Part shown: positions 9,059 to 16,929 of the stretch, in pieces
Position numbering within the stretch: position 1 is the first letter of the stretch
How the letters are laid out: every line of letters begins with the position of its first letter
Assembly: GCF_900091845.1 (NCBI RefSeq)
Contig: NZ_FMCI01000250.1
Span: 107,069-171,068, forward strand
Source of the DNA: Streptomyces sp. SolWspMP-5a-2
GTDB taxonomy: Bacteria; Actinomycetota; Actinomycetes; Streptomycetales; Streptomycetaceae
DNA: 64,000 bases
Reading direction: 5' to 3'
Translations under genes and position numbers: made by a program
Notes under the pieces: generated by a model
What the model was told of the DNA's origin: nothing
Database searches by the model: none
What the model saw: only the letters and a program-made list of their open reading frames with translations

Positions 9059-9928
9059 TCAGCGGACGGCGTTTTCCAGCCATGCCGGATCGATCTCGCC
9101 CTCGGCGACGATCACCGCGGGACCGGTCATCTCGATCTCGCCGTCGGAGCGCTCGGTGATCACCAGCGTTCCGCCGGGCACGTCGACGGTGTAGGTGGCG
9201 GGGGTGCCGGTGGCCGACGGGTCGGCGGCGTCCCGGCGGGCCGCGGCCACGGCGACGGCGCACGCGCCCGTGCCGCACGACCGGGTCTCGCCCGACCCGC
9301 GCTCGTGCACCCGCAGGGCGACGTGCCGGGGGCCGCGGTCGACCACGAACTCGACGTTGACGCCGTCCGGGTAGGCGCCGTCCGGGCCGACCGGCGGGGC
9401 GGTGCGCAGGTCCCCCGCGTGTGCGAGGTCCTCGACGAAGGCGACCGCGTGCGGGTTGCCCATGTTGACGTGGGTGGCGGGCCAGGAGCGCTCGCCCACC
9501 CGCACCGTGACCTCGCCCCCGGGGAGCAGGGCGCGGCCCATGCCGACCGTGACGTCGCCGTTCTTGGCGAGGTGGACGCTCTTGACGCCCCCGCGCGTGG
9601 CGACCGTGAGGTCGCCCTCGGTGACGTGCCCGGCGCGCTGGAGGTAGCGGGCGAAGACGCGGACGCCGTTGCCGCACATCTCGGCGACCGATCCGTCGCC
9701 GTTGCGGTAGTCCATGAACCACTCGGCCTCGGCGGCCATCCCCGCGGCCTCCGGGTGCGCAGCGGAGCGCACCACGTGCAGCAGGCCGTCCCCGCCGATG
9801 CCCGCGCGGCGGTCGCACAGGGCGGCGACGGCGGCCGGGGGCAGGTCGAGGCTGTTCTCCGGGTCGGGGACGATCACGAAGTCGTTCTCCGTGCCGTGTC
9901 CCTTGAGGAAGGCGATCCGCGTGCTCAT
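9059..9928 (-). CDS. diaminopimelate epimerase DapF
   Basis: Converts LL- to meso-diaminopimelate, in lysine and peptidoglycan synthesis. Streptomyces walls use the LL form, so DapF mainly supplies lysine there. The protein is 289 aa, the usual family size. Both catalytic cysteines are visible: CGNG at about residue 85 and CGTGA at about 218. The N-terminal FLKGHGTENDF motif is also typical. ATG at 9928 lies 6 bases after a TACGAT -10-like element, so the mRNA may be leaderless. A downstream membrane-protein gene and miaA precede it on the same strand at short distances, suggesting co-transcription as well. Confidence 0.95.
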   Translation of the reverse strand: MSTRIAFLKGHGTENDFVIVPDPENSLDLPPAAVAALCDRRAGIGGDGLLHVVRSAAHPEAAGMAAEAEWFMDYRNGDGSVAEMCGNGVRVFARYLQRAGHVTEGDLTVATRGGVKSVHLAKNGDVTVGMGRALLPGGEVTVRVGERSWPATHVNMGNPHAVAFVEDLAHAGDLRTAPPVGPDGAYPDGVNVEFVVDRGPRHVALRVHERGSGETRSCGTGACAVAVAAARRDAADPSATGTPATYTVDVPGGTLVITERSDGEIEMTGPAVIVAEGEIDPAWLENAVR

Positions 9929-9934
9929 GTCCCG

Positions 9935-9957
9935 ATCGTACGGCGCGGCACCGACAG
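9935..9957 (-). promoter_or_regulatory. candidate leaderless dapF promoter, PafBC-like
   Basis: Minus strand: TGTCGGTG, 8 bases, then TACGAT, ending 6 bases before the dapF ATG. The arrangement matches TTGTCRGTG-N8-TANNNT except for the first T. It could be an ordinary promoter that happens to resemble the damage motif. Confidence 0.4.
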
Positions 9958-9974
9958 TCACCGCCGCGGCGGGC

Positions 9975-10478
9975 CTACCGCAGGCGGGCCACGCGCCACA
10001 CCGCGAGGACGATCACCGCGCCGACGACGACGGCGTAGGTGAGGACGACGCGCCAGTCGGGGCGGCGTCCGGCGCCGCGGGCGGGCAGACCTGGCCAGGT
10101 GTGCCCGACGCGGCGGGCGGCCATCATGCCCCAGCCCGCGGCGCAGGAGCAGATCAGCAGACCCAGCATGGCGATCACGGCGCCGCTGTCGCCGAAGTCG
10201 AAGGCGAGCGGGAAGGCGAACATCAGGGAGCCGACGGCGGCGAGTCCGACGATGGGGGCCAGGTGCCACAGCCGCAGCCGGCGTTGCGGACGCAGCTCCA
10301 CCTCGACCTCGGGACCGCCCGCGAACATCTCCTCGGGCTCGGGCCCGTCGGCGGTCACCCCGTCCTCGGTGTCGTCGGGCCCGTCCGGGCTCAGACGGTC
10401 CGCGTCCTGCTCCGGCCCACCGCTGTCGGCGGTGAAGGGCTCGGTTCCTTGTGCGGTGTCGCGAGGGCCGGCCTCCAT
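9975..10478 (-). CDS. small membrane protein with acidic N-terminus
   Basis: Unrecognised protein of 167 aa. The first 75 residues are acidic and disordered (many Asp, Glu, Pro, Gly). Three hydrophobic segments follow: HLAPIVGLAAVGSLMFAFPL, the stretch around AVIAMLGLLICSCAAGWGMM, and a C-terminal VVLTYAVVVGAVIVLAV. The C-terminus is basic. ATG at 10478 is favoured because GGGAGG stands about 10 bases upstream; a GTG six bases earlier is too close to it. It sits between miaA and dapF on the same strand (46 bp to dapF), so it is probably co-transcribed with them. No function is inferred. Confidence 0.7.
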   Translation of the reverse strand: MEAGPRDTAQGTEPFTADSGGPEQDADRLSPDGPDDTEDGVTADGPEPEEMFAGGPEVEVELRPQRRLRLWHLAPIVGLAAVGSLMFAFPLAFDFGDSGAVIAMLGLLICSCAAGWGMMAARRVGHTWPGLPARGAGRRPDWRVVLTYAVVVGAVIVLAVWRVARLR

Positions 10479-10581
10479 CGCCACGCGCCCTCCCAACTAG
10501 GACTAGGTCGATCGAAGCTCGATGATGGCACGGCCCCGGAGGCCGCGATGACGGCCGGAGCGTCCCGATGCCATGACGTGA

Positions 10582-11520
10582 TCAGGCTGTGACCGGTCGT
10601 TCGAGCAACGCCAGTGCGAGCCGCGGAAGTTCCGTCAGATCCGCCTCGGCCCCACTGAGCCAGTGCACCCGCGGGTCCCTCCTGAACCACGAATCCTGAC
10701 GGCGCGCGAAGCGTTTGGTGGCCCGTACGGTCTCGGTCCTGGCCTCGTCGAGGGTGCACTCGCCGGCGAGCGCGCCGAGCACCTGCTGGTAGCCGAGCGC
10801 GCGGGACGCCGTGCGCCCCTCGCGCAGCCCGCGCGCCTCCAGGGCGCGCACTTCGTCGACGAGTCCCGCCTCCCACATCCGGTCGACGCGGCGGGCGATG
10901 CGCTCGTCGAGTTCGGGGCGGGCCACGTCGACGCCGATCTGGACGGTGTCGTAGACCGAGTCGTGGCCCGGGAGGTTGGCCGTGAAGGGGCGGCCGGTGA
11001 TCTCGATGACCTCGAGCGCCCGCACGATCCGGCGGCCGTTGCTGGGCAGGATCGCCTGGCCCGCGCCGGGGTCGGCGGCGGCGAGGCGGGCGTGCAGGGC
11101 GCCGGAGCCGCGCAGGGTCAGCTCCTGCTCCAGGCGGGCCCTGACCTCGGGGTCGGTGCCGGGGAACTCCAGGTTGTCGACGGCCCCGCGCACGTACAGG
11201 CCGGAACCGCCGACCAGGACCGGCCAGCGGCCCTCGGCGAGCAGGGCGTCGATGCGCTCCCGGGCGAGGCGCTGGTACTCGGCGACGGACGCGGTGACGG
11301 TGACGTCCCAGACGTCCAGGAGGTGGTGCGGGACGTCCCCGCGTTCGTCGGGCGTCAGTTTGGCGGTACCGATGTCCATCCCCCGGTACAGCTGCATCGA
11401 GTCGGCGTTGACGACCTCGCCGCCGAGCCTGCGGGCGAGGAAGACACCCAGATCGGACTTACCGGCCGCCGTGGGACCGACGACGGCGATGACTCGGGGG
11501 GCGGGGGATGCGCTGCTCAC
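10582..11520 (-). CDS. tRNA dimethylallyltransferase MiaA
   Basis: Transfers a dimethylallyl group to N6 of A37 in tRNAs reading UNN codons, including the tRNA-Leu(UUA) important for Streptomyces development. The product is 312 aa, the normal length, when started at GTG 11520 (VSSASPAPRVIAVVG). The P-loop VGPTAAGKS is at residues 13-21, followed by the DSMQLYRGMDIGTAKL substrate region and RRQDSWFRRD near the C-terminus. The ribosome binding site is poor. MiaB, which acts on the product of MiaA, is encoded 3 kb away at 14615, giving the full ms2i6A37 pathway in one neighbourhood. Confidence 0.94.
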   Translation of the reverse strand: MSSASPAPRVIAVVGPTAAGKSDLGVFLARRLGGEVVNADSMQLYRGMDIGTAKLTPDERGDVPHHLLDVWDVTVTASVAEYQRLARERIDALLAEGRWPVLVGGSGLYVRGAVDNLEFPGTDPEVRARLEQELTLRGSGALHARLAAADPGAGQAILPSNGRRIVRALEVIEITGRPFTANLPGHDSVYDTVQIGVDVARPELDERIARRVDRMWEAGLVDEVRALEARGLREGRTASRALGYQQVLGALAGECTLDEARTETVRATKRFARRQDSWFRRDPRVHWLSGAEADLTELPRLALALLERPVTA

Positions 11521-11702
11521 GGGACCAGTCTCGCAAACCCCGGGAGCGCTCCCCGAACGAGCTACGTGACGGCGTCGGCACGGTGTCGTTGCCCGTTGCG
11601 TGGTTCTGCCGTCCGGTTCCGGTGGGCGGCGGACCGGGGGACGCGTTCGGACGCACCGGACGACGCGGGATCCCACCCGCGCGAGTAACGTATGGAGTTG
11701 AT

Positions 11703-11987
11703 ATGGGCGTATTTGCACGGCTTATTCGGAGGTCGAAGGCTACCGAGGAGACGGCGGCACAGGACGCGTCGACCGACGGGGCACCCGGCGCCGTGACCGA
11801 GGACGGCACCGCGGGAGCCGGGGCCGTCGCACCGGCGCCGGAACGGACCGGGGCCGGGGCGGAGGCCGGGGCCGCGGAGGCGGGCCCGGACGGTGTGGCG
11901 GGGGCCGGTGAGGGTATCGGCATCCCCAAGCAGCAGTCCGTCGGGCAGGCGACCGACAGCGGAGCCGACGAGGACGCCCGCAGGTAA
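11703..11987 (+). CDS. small conserved hypothetical protein, Ala/Gly-rich
   Basis: A protein of 94 aa beginning MGVFARLIRRSK, then a disordered Thr/Ala/Glu/Gly-rich region and a more conserved end (GIGIPKQQS, then GADEDARR). ATG 11703 follows GGAG by 5 bases; the frame stays open upstream to 11508 but overlaps the start of miaA without a binding site. It is 15 bp upstream of the antitoxin-like gene and probably in its operon. A basic amphipathic N-terminus and acidic tail are visible; there is no known domain. No function is inferred. Confidence 0.7.
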   Translation: MGVFARLIRRSKATEETAAQDASTDGAPGAVTEDGTAGAGAVAPAPERTGAGAEAGAAEAGPDGVAGAGEGIGIPKQQSVGQATDSGADEDARR

Positions 11988-12002
11988 CAGGGAAGGTAAA
12001 CC

Positions 12003-12296
12003 ATGGGTCTTCTGGACAACTTGAAAGCCAAGCTGAACCCGGCCAAGGACAAGGTCTCCGACCTCGCGCAGCAGCACGGGGACAAGATCGCCCAGGGTCT
12101 GGACAAGGCCGCGAAGGCGGTCGACGAGAAGACCAAGGGCAAGTACAGCGACAAGATCGAGTCGGGGACGGGCAAGGCCAAGGGCGCCGTGGACCGCCTC
12201 GCGCACAAGGACGACCCCGCCACCCCGACCGACCCCGTGACCCCCACCGACCCGGCGAGGCCGACACGGCCCGAGGGGACACCCCCGACGCCGTAG
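12003..12296 (+). CDS. MT0933-type antitoxin-like protein
   Basis: A small (97 aa) helical protein of the family annotated as MT0933-like antitoxin. The features are MGLLDNLKAKL, alternating Lys/Asp helices (KDKVSDLAQQHGDKIAQGLD), and the signature VDEKTKGKYSDKIESGTGKAK near residues 41-60. The C-terminal 25 residues are a Thr/Pro repeat (TPTDP twice). AGGGAAGG stands upstream of ATG 12003. No toxin gene lies beside it: the upstream partner is an Ala/Gly-rich protein without a nuclease or PIN motif. The antitoxin label is inherited from the family, and its role here is uncertain. Confidence 0.8.
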   Translation: MGLLDNLKAKLNPAKDKVSDLAQQHGDKIAQGLDKAAKAVDEKTKGKYSDKIESGTGKAKGAVDRLAHKDDPATPTDPVTPTDPARPTRPEGTPPTP

Positions 12297-12316
12297 CGGC
12301 CCGTGCGGCCCTTCGA

Positions 12317-12368
12317 GGAACGGCGGACGACCCCAGGAGCGGAAAGACTCCGGGCCGTCCGCCGTTCC
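12317..12368. terminator. terminator between convergent genes
   Basis: GGAACGGCGGAC (12317-12328) and GTCCGCCGTTCC (12357-12368) form a perfect 12-bp stem. It lies 20 bases after the antitoxin-like gene and 66 bases beyond the stop of the convergent gene at 12434, so it may serve both. Confidence 0.8.
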
Positions 12369-12433
12369 CGTGCGCCCGGCGTGCGGCGTGCGGGTCGGAC
12401 GACGGTGAGCGCGCCCCTCTCCCCCGCCGGGTG

Positions 12434-13153
12434 TCAGGACCAGGCGGCGACCAGGTAGCCGACGCCGTAGGGCGCGTCGTCCAGGAGCAGGGCGCCGCCG
12501 AGGTCCGCGTCCTGCGCCGCGCCCGCGAGGACCTGCCAGGGGGCGCGGCCCGCGGCCTTCAGCTCCCGGGCGAGCTTCGCGTCGAGGGCGCGCAGGGCGG
12601 CCAGGTCGGCGTCCGCCAGCGCACGGGCGGCCACCGCGTCGAAGGGCGCCGCGCGCTCGTCCAGATAGCCAGGCGCTTTGACGGTGCGGCACGCGCTGGC
12701 GTCCCCCATCGCCAGCAGCGCGACCCGGGGCGCGCGGGAGGCCAGTTCACGCCCGGCGGCGAGGCACTCCTCGGGGTCGAGCGTCTCCGCCACGCCGAGC
12801 CCCTCGACCGGGACGCCGGTCCATCCGGCCCGCGCCAGCAGCCACCCGGCCACGGCGAGGGACGGCGGGAGGGTGCCGCCGGGGACGGTCGCGCCGTCGT
12901 CCCGCGCGCCGAGGGTGACGTCGAGGCCGACGCCGAAGCCGCGGAAGGAACCCGGCGTGCCCTGCGGGTGCGGGCCCCGCGTGCCGGGATCCGCGGGCCC
13001 GACGACGACCAGCAGGTCGGGCCGGGCGGCGGCGAGGACCCCGAGCGCGTCGGCGCAGGCGGCGCGGGCCGCGTCCAGCTCGGGAGCGGCGCCCGCGGCC
13101 ACCTCGGGCACGAGCAACGGCGGACAGGGGCAGACGGCGGCGGCGACAAGCAT
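12434..13153 (-). CDS. class III extradiol dioxygenase-like protein
   Basis: A 239-aa protein resembling the LigB-like class III extradiol ring-cleavage fold as seen in actinobacterial hypothetical proteins. It starts MLVAAAVCPCPPLLVPEV, followed by LDAARAACADALGVL, LLVVVGPADPG and VALLAMGDASAC, then a C-terminal AWQVLAGAA region and YGVGYLVAAW. It carries few of the histidines expected for iron binding, so catalysis is doubtful. It is a single gene, with no partner subunit nearby. The start has no clear Shine-Dalgarno sequence, but TACGCT ends 7 bases before the ATG, so the mRNA may be leaderless. Confidence 0.6.
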   Translation of the reverse strand: MLVAAAVCPCPPLLVPEVAAGAAPELDAARAACADALGVLAAARPDLLVVVGPADPGTRGPHPQGTPGSFRGFGVGLDVTLGARDDGATVPGGTLPPSLAVAGWLLARAGWTGVPVEGLGVAETLDPEECLAAGRELASRAPRVALLAMGDASACRTVKAPGYLDERAAPFDAVAARALADADLAALRALDAKLARELKAAGRAPWQVLAGAAQDADLGGALLLDDAPYGVGYLVAAWS

Positions 13154-13222
13154 GATCGGCAGCGTAACCCCGGACCGTGCGGACGTCCTCCCCGGCCGGG
13201 TCGGCGCCCCTCCCGGAACAGA

Positions 13223-13849
13223 TCAGACGGCCAGCCGCTCGGCGAGCAGGAGGGCCCCGACGAGGATCATCAGCACGCCGGAGACGCGGGTGACCGCGCG
13301 GGCCGCGGCGGGCCGGGTCCGCAGGACGGTGCGGGCCAGCACCGCGACGGCGAGGTAGACGGTGGCACAGGCGGCCATGTGCAGGACGCCGAGGAGCCCG
13401 GTCTGCGCGGCCACCGGCCAGCCGTCACCTGTGGTGTCGATGAACTGCGGGAACAGCGAGAGGTACAGCAGCAGCGCCTTCGGGTTCAGACCGCTGATCC
13501 CAGCCCCCTGGAGCATCACCCGCGCCCGCGAGGCACCGGCCGTCCCCGCGGCGGCGGTCAGCTCGGCCGGCTGCCGCAGGACGTGCCGGCCCAGCCAGAT
13601 CAGGTACCCGGCCCCGGCGACCGTGAGCGCCGTGAGCAGGGCCGGTGAACTCGCCACGAGCACGGCCAGGCCGGCGACGGCGACGGCGAGGACCGTGTAG
13701 CCCGCGTATCCGGCGACCAGCCCGGACACCGCCGGGAGGACCGAGCGCCCGCGCAGACCCGCCGAGATGGCGAACGCCCAGTCCGCGCCGGGGGTGAGCA
13801 CCAGCAGCAGATCCACCGCCAGGAAGGCCGCCAGCGTGGTCGCGTCCAT
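13223..13849 (-). CDS. LysE/RhtB family amino-acid exporter
   Basis: Membrane exporter of 208 aa, typical of the LysE/RhtB family, which excretes lysine, homoserine, threonine or leucine. The family signature is visible near the N-terminus (LVLTPGADWAFAISAGLRGR) with about six hydrophobic segments, including the region around AGYAGYTVLAVAVAGLAVLV and GAGYLIWLGRHVLR. ATG at 13849 starts the first membrane segment. An Lrp/AsnC regulator is encoded divergently 111 bp away, the common arrangement in which the regulator senses the amino acid and switches on export. The actual substrate is unknown. Confidence 0.87.
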   Translation of the reverse strand: MDATTLAAFLAVDLLLVLTPGADWAFAISAGLRGRSVLPAVSGLVAGYAGYTVLAVAVAGLAVLVASSPALLTALTVAGAGYLIWLGRHVLRQPAELTAAAGTAGASRARVMLQGAGISGLNPKALLLYLSLFPQFIDTTGDGWPVAAQTGLLGVLHMAACATVYLAVAVLARTVLRTRPAAARAVTRVSGVLMILVGALLLAERLAV

Positions 13850-13960
13850 CGGACCCGTCTCCTCTCCTCGTCCACTGCGCGAGGAAGGCTAGGACGGATA
13901 CGCCCAAGTATGTTTGCTTCTTTACCCCGTGATCGCGGGATCAGAGGGAGAATCTTCTCC

Positions 13961-14413
13961 ATGGACGCCATGGACCGGAAGATTCTGACCGAGCTGCAGA
14001 AGGACGGCCGTTTGACGGTCACCGAGCTGGCCTCCCGTGTGCGGCTCAGCGTCTCGCCCTGCCACCGCCGGCTGCGCGACCTCGAACGCGAGGGCGCGAT
14101 CCGCGGGTACCGCGCGGTGGTCGACCCGGCGGCGGTCGGGCTGCATTTCGAGACCCTGGTCTTCGCCACCCTGCGCTGGGAGTCCCCCGACACCGTCACC
14201 GCCTTCGAGGAGGCCGTCGCCGGGATCCCGCACGTCCTCCAGGCACAGCGCCTGTTCGGCGAACCCGACTACCTGCTGCGGGTCGCCACCGCCGACCTCG
14301 CCGCCTACCAGCGGCTCTACGACGAGCGGCTCGCCCGCCTGCCCGGGGTGCAGCGCCTGACCTCGACCCTCGTCATGAAGAACGTCGTCGACGACCGACC
14401 GCTCCCCGCCTAG
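13961..14413 (+). CDS. Lrp/AsnC family transcriptional regulator
   Basis: A 150-aa regulator with an N-terminal winged HTH (MDRKILTELQKDGRLTVTEL, then RVRLSVSPCHRRLRDLEREG) and a C-terminal RAM/ligand domain (GLHFETLVFATL to SFVMKN-like end). ATG 13961 follows GGGAG at 13945; a frame start at 13910 would overlap the promoter region. It probably controls the divergent LysE-type gene and binds an amino acid. Operator sites should lie in the 111-bp gap at 13850-13960. Confidence 0.9.
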   Translation: MDAMDRKILTELQKDGRLTVTELASRVRLSVSPCHRRLRDLEREGAIRGYRAVVDPAAVGLHFETLVFATLRWESPDTVTAFEEAVAGIPHVLQAQRLFGEPDYLLRVATADLAAYQRLYDERLARLPGVQRLTSTLVMKNVVDDRPLPA

Positions 14414-14565
14414 CCCCCGAGCGCCCCCGCCCCCTCCACCGTCGCGGACGTGCCTACGGCCCGCCGAAGGGGGCCGACGCGCGGGCGGACGGGGTCATGA
14501 CCTGGACGGGATGGCGCTCGCGCGCAGGCGGGGGTGGACGAGCGCGGGGCGGGGTGCACGGGCGC

Positions 14566-14586
14566 CACGGAGAGGTGCTCTCCGTG
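14566..14586 (-). terminator. hairpin downstream of miaB
   Basis: CACGGAGA (14566-14573), loop GGTGC, TCTCCGTG (14579-14586) is a perfect 8-bp stem 29 bases past the miaB stop on the minus strand. The 200-bp gap 14414-14614 shows nothing else. Confidence 0.6.
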
Positions 14587-14614
14587 CTGGGCGGGGTGTT
14601 CCGGTTCGGGTCGG

Positions 14615-16144
14615 TCAGTCGCAGCCGCAGCCGCTGCCCGTCGCGACCGGCAGCGGGGCCGGGGCGCCGATCTTCGGGAGGCCCAGCATGACGCCTGCGG
14701 GCTTGGCGGCCTCGGCCGCGGTGCGCTTCTCCCAGGCGTCCCCCGCGCGCGTGCGGCGCACGGCGAGGACGGCGCCCTCGGCGAGGAGGTGGTGCGGCGC
14801 CGCGTAGCTGATCTCGACGGTGACGACGTCACCGGGGCGCACCGGCTGGTCCGGCTTGGTGAAGTGGACGAGCCGGTTGTCGGGGGCGCGTCCGGAGAGC
14901 CGGTGGGTGGCGCCGTCCTTGCGGCCCTCGCCCTCGGCGACCATCAGCTCCAGGGTGCGGCCGACCTGCTTCTTGTTCTCCTCCCAGGAGATCTCCTCCT
15001 GGAGCGCGACCAGCCGCTCGTAGCGCGCCTGGACGACCTCCTTGGGGATCTGCCCCTCCATGGTCGCCGCCGGGGTGCCGGGCCGCTTGGAGTACTGGAA
15101 GGTGAACGCCTGCGCGAAACGGGCCTCGCGGACGACGTGCAGGGTCTGCTCGAAGTCCTCCTCCGTCTCGCCGGGGAAGCCCACGATGATGTCGGTGGTG
15201 ATCGCGGCGTGCGGGATGGCGGCGCGGACCTTCTCGATGATCCCGAGGTAGCGCTCCTGCCGGTAGGACCGGCGCATCGCCTTGAGGACCGGGTCCGAGC
15301 CGGACTGCAGCGGCATGTGCAGCTGCGGCATCACGTTGGGCGTCTCGGCCATGGCCGCGATGACGTCGTCGGTGAAGTCGCGGGGGTGCGGCGAGGTGAA
15401 GCGGACCCGCTCCAGGCCCTCGATCGCGCCGCAGGCCCGCAGCAGCTTGCTGAACGCCTCGCGGTCGCCGATGTCGGAGCCGTAGGCGTTCACGTTCTGG
15501 CCGAGCAGGGTGACCTCGCTGACGCCCTCGGCGACCAGCGCCTCGACCTCGGCCAGGATGTCGCCGGTCCTGCGGTCCTTCTCCTTGCCGCGCAGCGCCG
15601 GGACGATGCAGAAGGTGCAGGTGTTGTTGCAGCCGACGGAGATCGACACCCAGGCCGCGTAGGCGCTCTCGCGCCGGGTGGGCAGCGTGGAGGGGAACGC
15701 CTCGAGCGACTCGGCGATCTCGACCTGGGCCTCTTCCTGGACCCGGGCGCGCTCCAGCAGGACCGGCAGCTTGCCGATGTTGTGCGTGCCGAAGACGACG
15801 TCCACCCACGGCGCCTTCTTGACGATGGTGTCGCGGTCCTTCTGCGCGAGGCAGCCGCCGACCGCGATCTGCATGCCGGGCCTGCTCGCCTTGCGCGGCG
15901 CGAGGCGGCCGAGGTTGCCGTAGAGCCGGTTGTCGGCGTTCTCACGGACCGCGCAGGTGTTGAAGACGACGACGTCCGCGTCGCCGTCGGACCCCTCGGG
16001 CGCGCGCACGTAGCCCGCGCCCTCCAGCAGCCCGGACAATCGCTCGGAGTCGTGGACGTTCATCTGGCACCCGTAGGTACGGACTTCGTAGGTCTTGGGC
16101 GCTGAGGTGTCCACTGCCGGGCTCCGGTCGCTGCTGATGGTCAT
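14615..16144 (-). CDS. tRNA methylthiotransferase MiaB
   Basis: Radical-SAM enzyme that adds a methylthio group to i6A37 in tRNA, using two 4Fe-4S clusters. The order is an N-terminal UPF0004 domain with cysteines in YGCQMN, FNTCAVRE and GGCLAQ, the radical-SAM CNNTCTFC motif near residue 172, GFPGETEEDF, and a C-terminal TRAM domain (about 390-460). After TRAM comes a Streptomyces-style tail ending GSGCGCD, with extra cysteines. Length (509 aa) is normal for actinobacteria. It acts after MiaA, encoded nearby at 10582. The ATG at 16144 has only a weak ribosome binding site. Confidence 0.95.
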   Translation of the reverse strand: MTISSDRSPAVDTSAPKTYEVRTYGCQMNVHDSERLSGLLEGAGYVRAPEGSDGDADVVVFNTCAVRENADNRLYGNLGRLAPRKASRPGMQIAVGGCLAQKDRDTIVKKAPWVDVVFGTHNIGKLPVLLERARVQEEAQVEIAESLEAFPSTLPTRRESAYAAWVSISVGCNNTCTFCIVPALRGKEKDRRTGDILAEVEALVAEGVSEVTLLGQNVNAYGSDIGDREAFSKLLRACGAIEGLERVRFTSPHPRDFTDDVIAAMAETPNVMPQLHMPLQSGSDPVLKAMRRSYRQERYLGIIEKVRAAIPHAAITTDIIVGFPGETEEDFEQTLHVVREARFAQAFTFQYSKRPGTPAATMEGQIPKEVVQARYERLVALQEEISWEENKKQVGRTLELMVAEGEGRKDGATHRLSGRAPDNRLVHFTKPDQPVRPGDVVTVEISYAAPHHLLAEGAVLAVRRTRAGDAWEKRTAAEAAKPAGVMLGLPKIGAPAPLPVATGSGCGCD

Positions 16145-16245
16145 GGCTCAAGGGTAGGCGCTCGCCGCACACCCCCTTCTCACGGACGGGGACGGCGGGG
16201 GCGGTGCCATCGACGCCGCACGCACGACGGGAGCGGCAGCGGCGC

Positions 16246-16929
16246 TCAGGGCTCGATGAGCCCCGCCCTGATCGCGTACCGGGTCAGTTCGAGGCGGTCC
16301 TTCATGCCCAGTTTGTGCAGGAGGTTGGCGCGGTGGCGCTCGACCGTCTTGGCGCTGATGAACAGCAGTTCGCCGATCTCCTTCGAGGTGTGGCCCTCGG
16401 CGACCAGCTTGAGGATCTCCTCCTCGCGCTCGGTGACGGCCCGTTCGGGCAGGCCGTCGCCGCGGTGCAGCCGTTCGAGGTAGGAGCGGACCAGGGCCCG
16501 TTCCGCGCCCGGGTACACGAACGGCTCGTCGCGCACCGCCGCCCGGCACGCCTCGACCAGGTCCCGGTCGGCGACCGACTTCAGGACGTACCCGCTGGCG
16601 CCCGCCCTGAGCGCCTCGAAGAAGTACTGCTCGTTGTCGTACATGGTCAGGATCAGGATGTGCAGGTCCGGCAGCCGCCGGGAGAGTTCGCGGGCCGCCT
16701 GGAGGCCGGTCATCCGGGGCATCGCGATGTCCAGGACGGCGAGGTCGATGTCGTGCGCGCGGGCCAGCTCCACGGCCTCGGCGCCGTCGCCCGCCTCGGC
16801 GACGACGGTCAGGTCGGGTTCGCCGTCCAGGATGAGGCGGACGCCCTGGCGGACCAGCGCGTGGTCGTCGGCCAGCAGCACCCGGGCGGGCGGCGTGCCC
16901 GGGGACGTCGGCTGCGGCGGTGCGGTCAT
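16246..16929 (-). CDS. NarL/FixJ-type response regulator
   Basis: Receiver plus LuxR-type DNA-binding protein (227 aa). The receiver has the acidic pair in LLADDHALVRQG, the phosphorylation site in LAVLDIAMPRMTG (about residue 65) and VLKSVAD. The C-terminal HTH contains LVAEGHTSKEIGELLFISAKTV-like helices and RHRANLLHKLG. Its start codon overlaps the stop of the kinase gene by 4 bases (ATGA), showing translational coupling. By position it matches the SCO5784/SCO5785-type two-component pair of S. coelicolor, a link I recall from synteny and have not tested. Confidence 0.93.
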   Translation of the reverse strand: MTAPPQPTSPGTPPARVLLADDHALVRQGVRLILDGEPDLTVVAEAGDGAEAVELARAHDIDLAVLDIAMPRMTGLQAARELSRRLPDLHILILTMYDNEQYFFEALRAGASGYVLKSVADRDLVEACRAAVRDEPFVYPGAERALVRSYLERLHRGDGLPERAVTEREEEILKLVAEGHTSKEIGELLFISAKTVERHRANLLHKLGMKDRLELTRYAIRAGLIEP

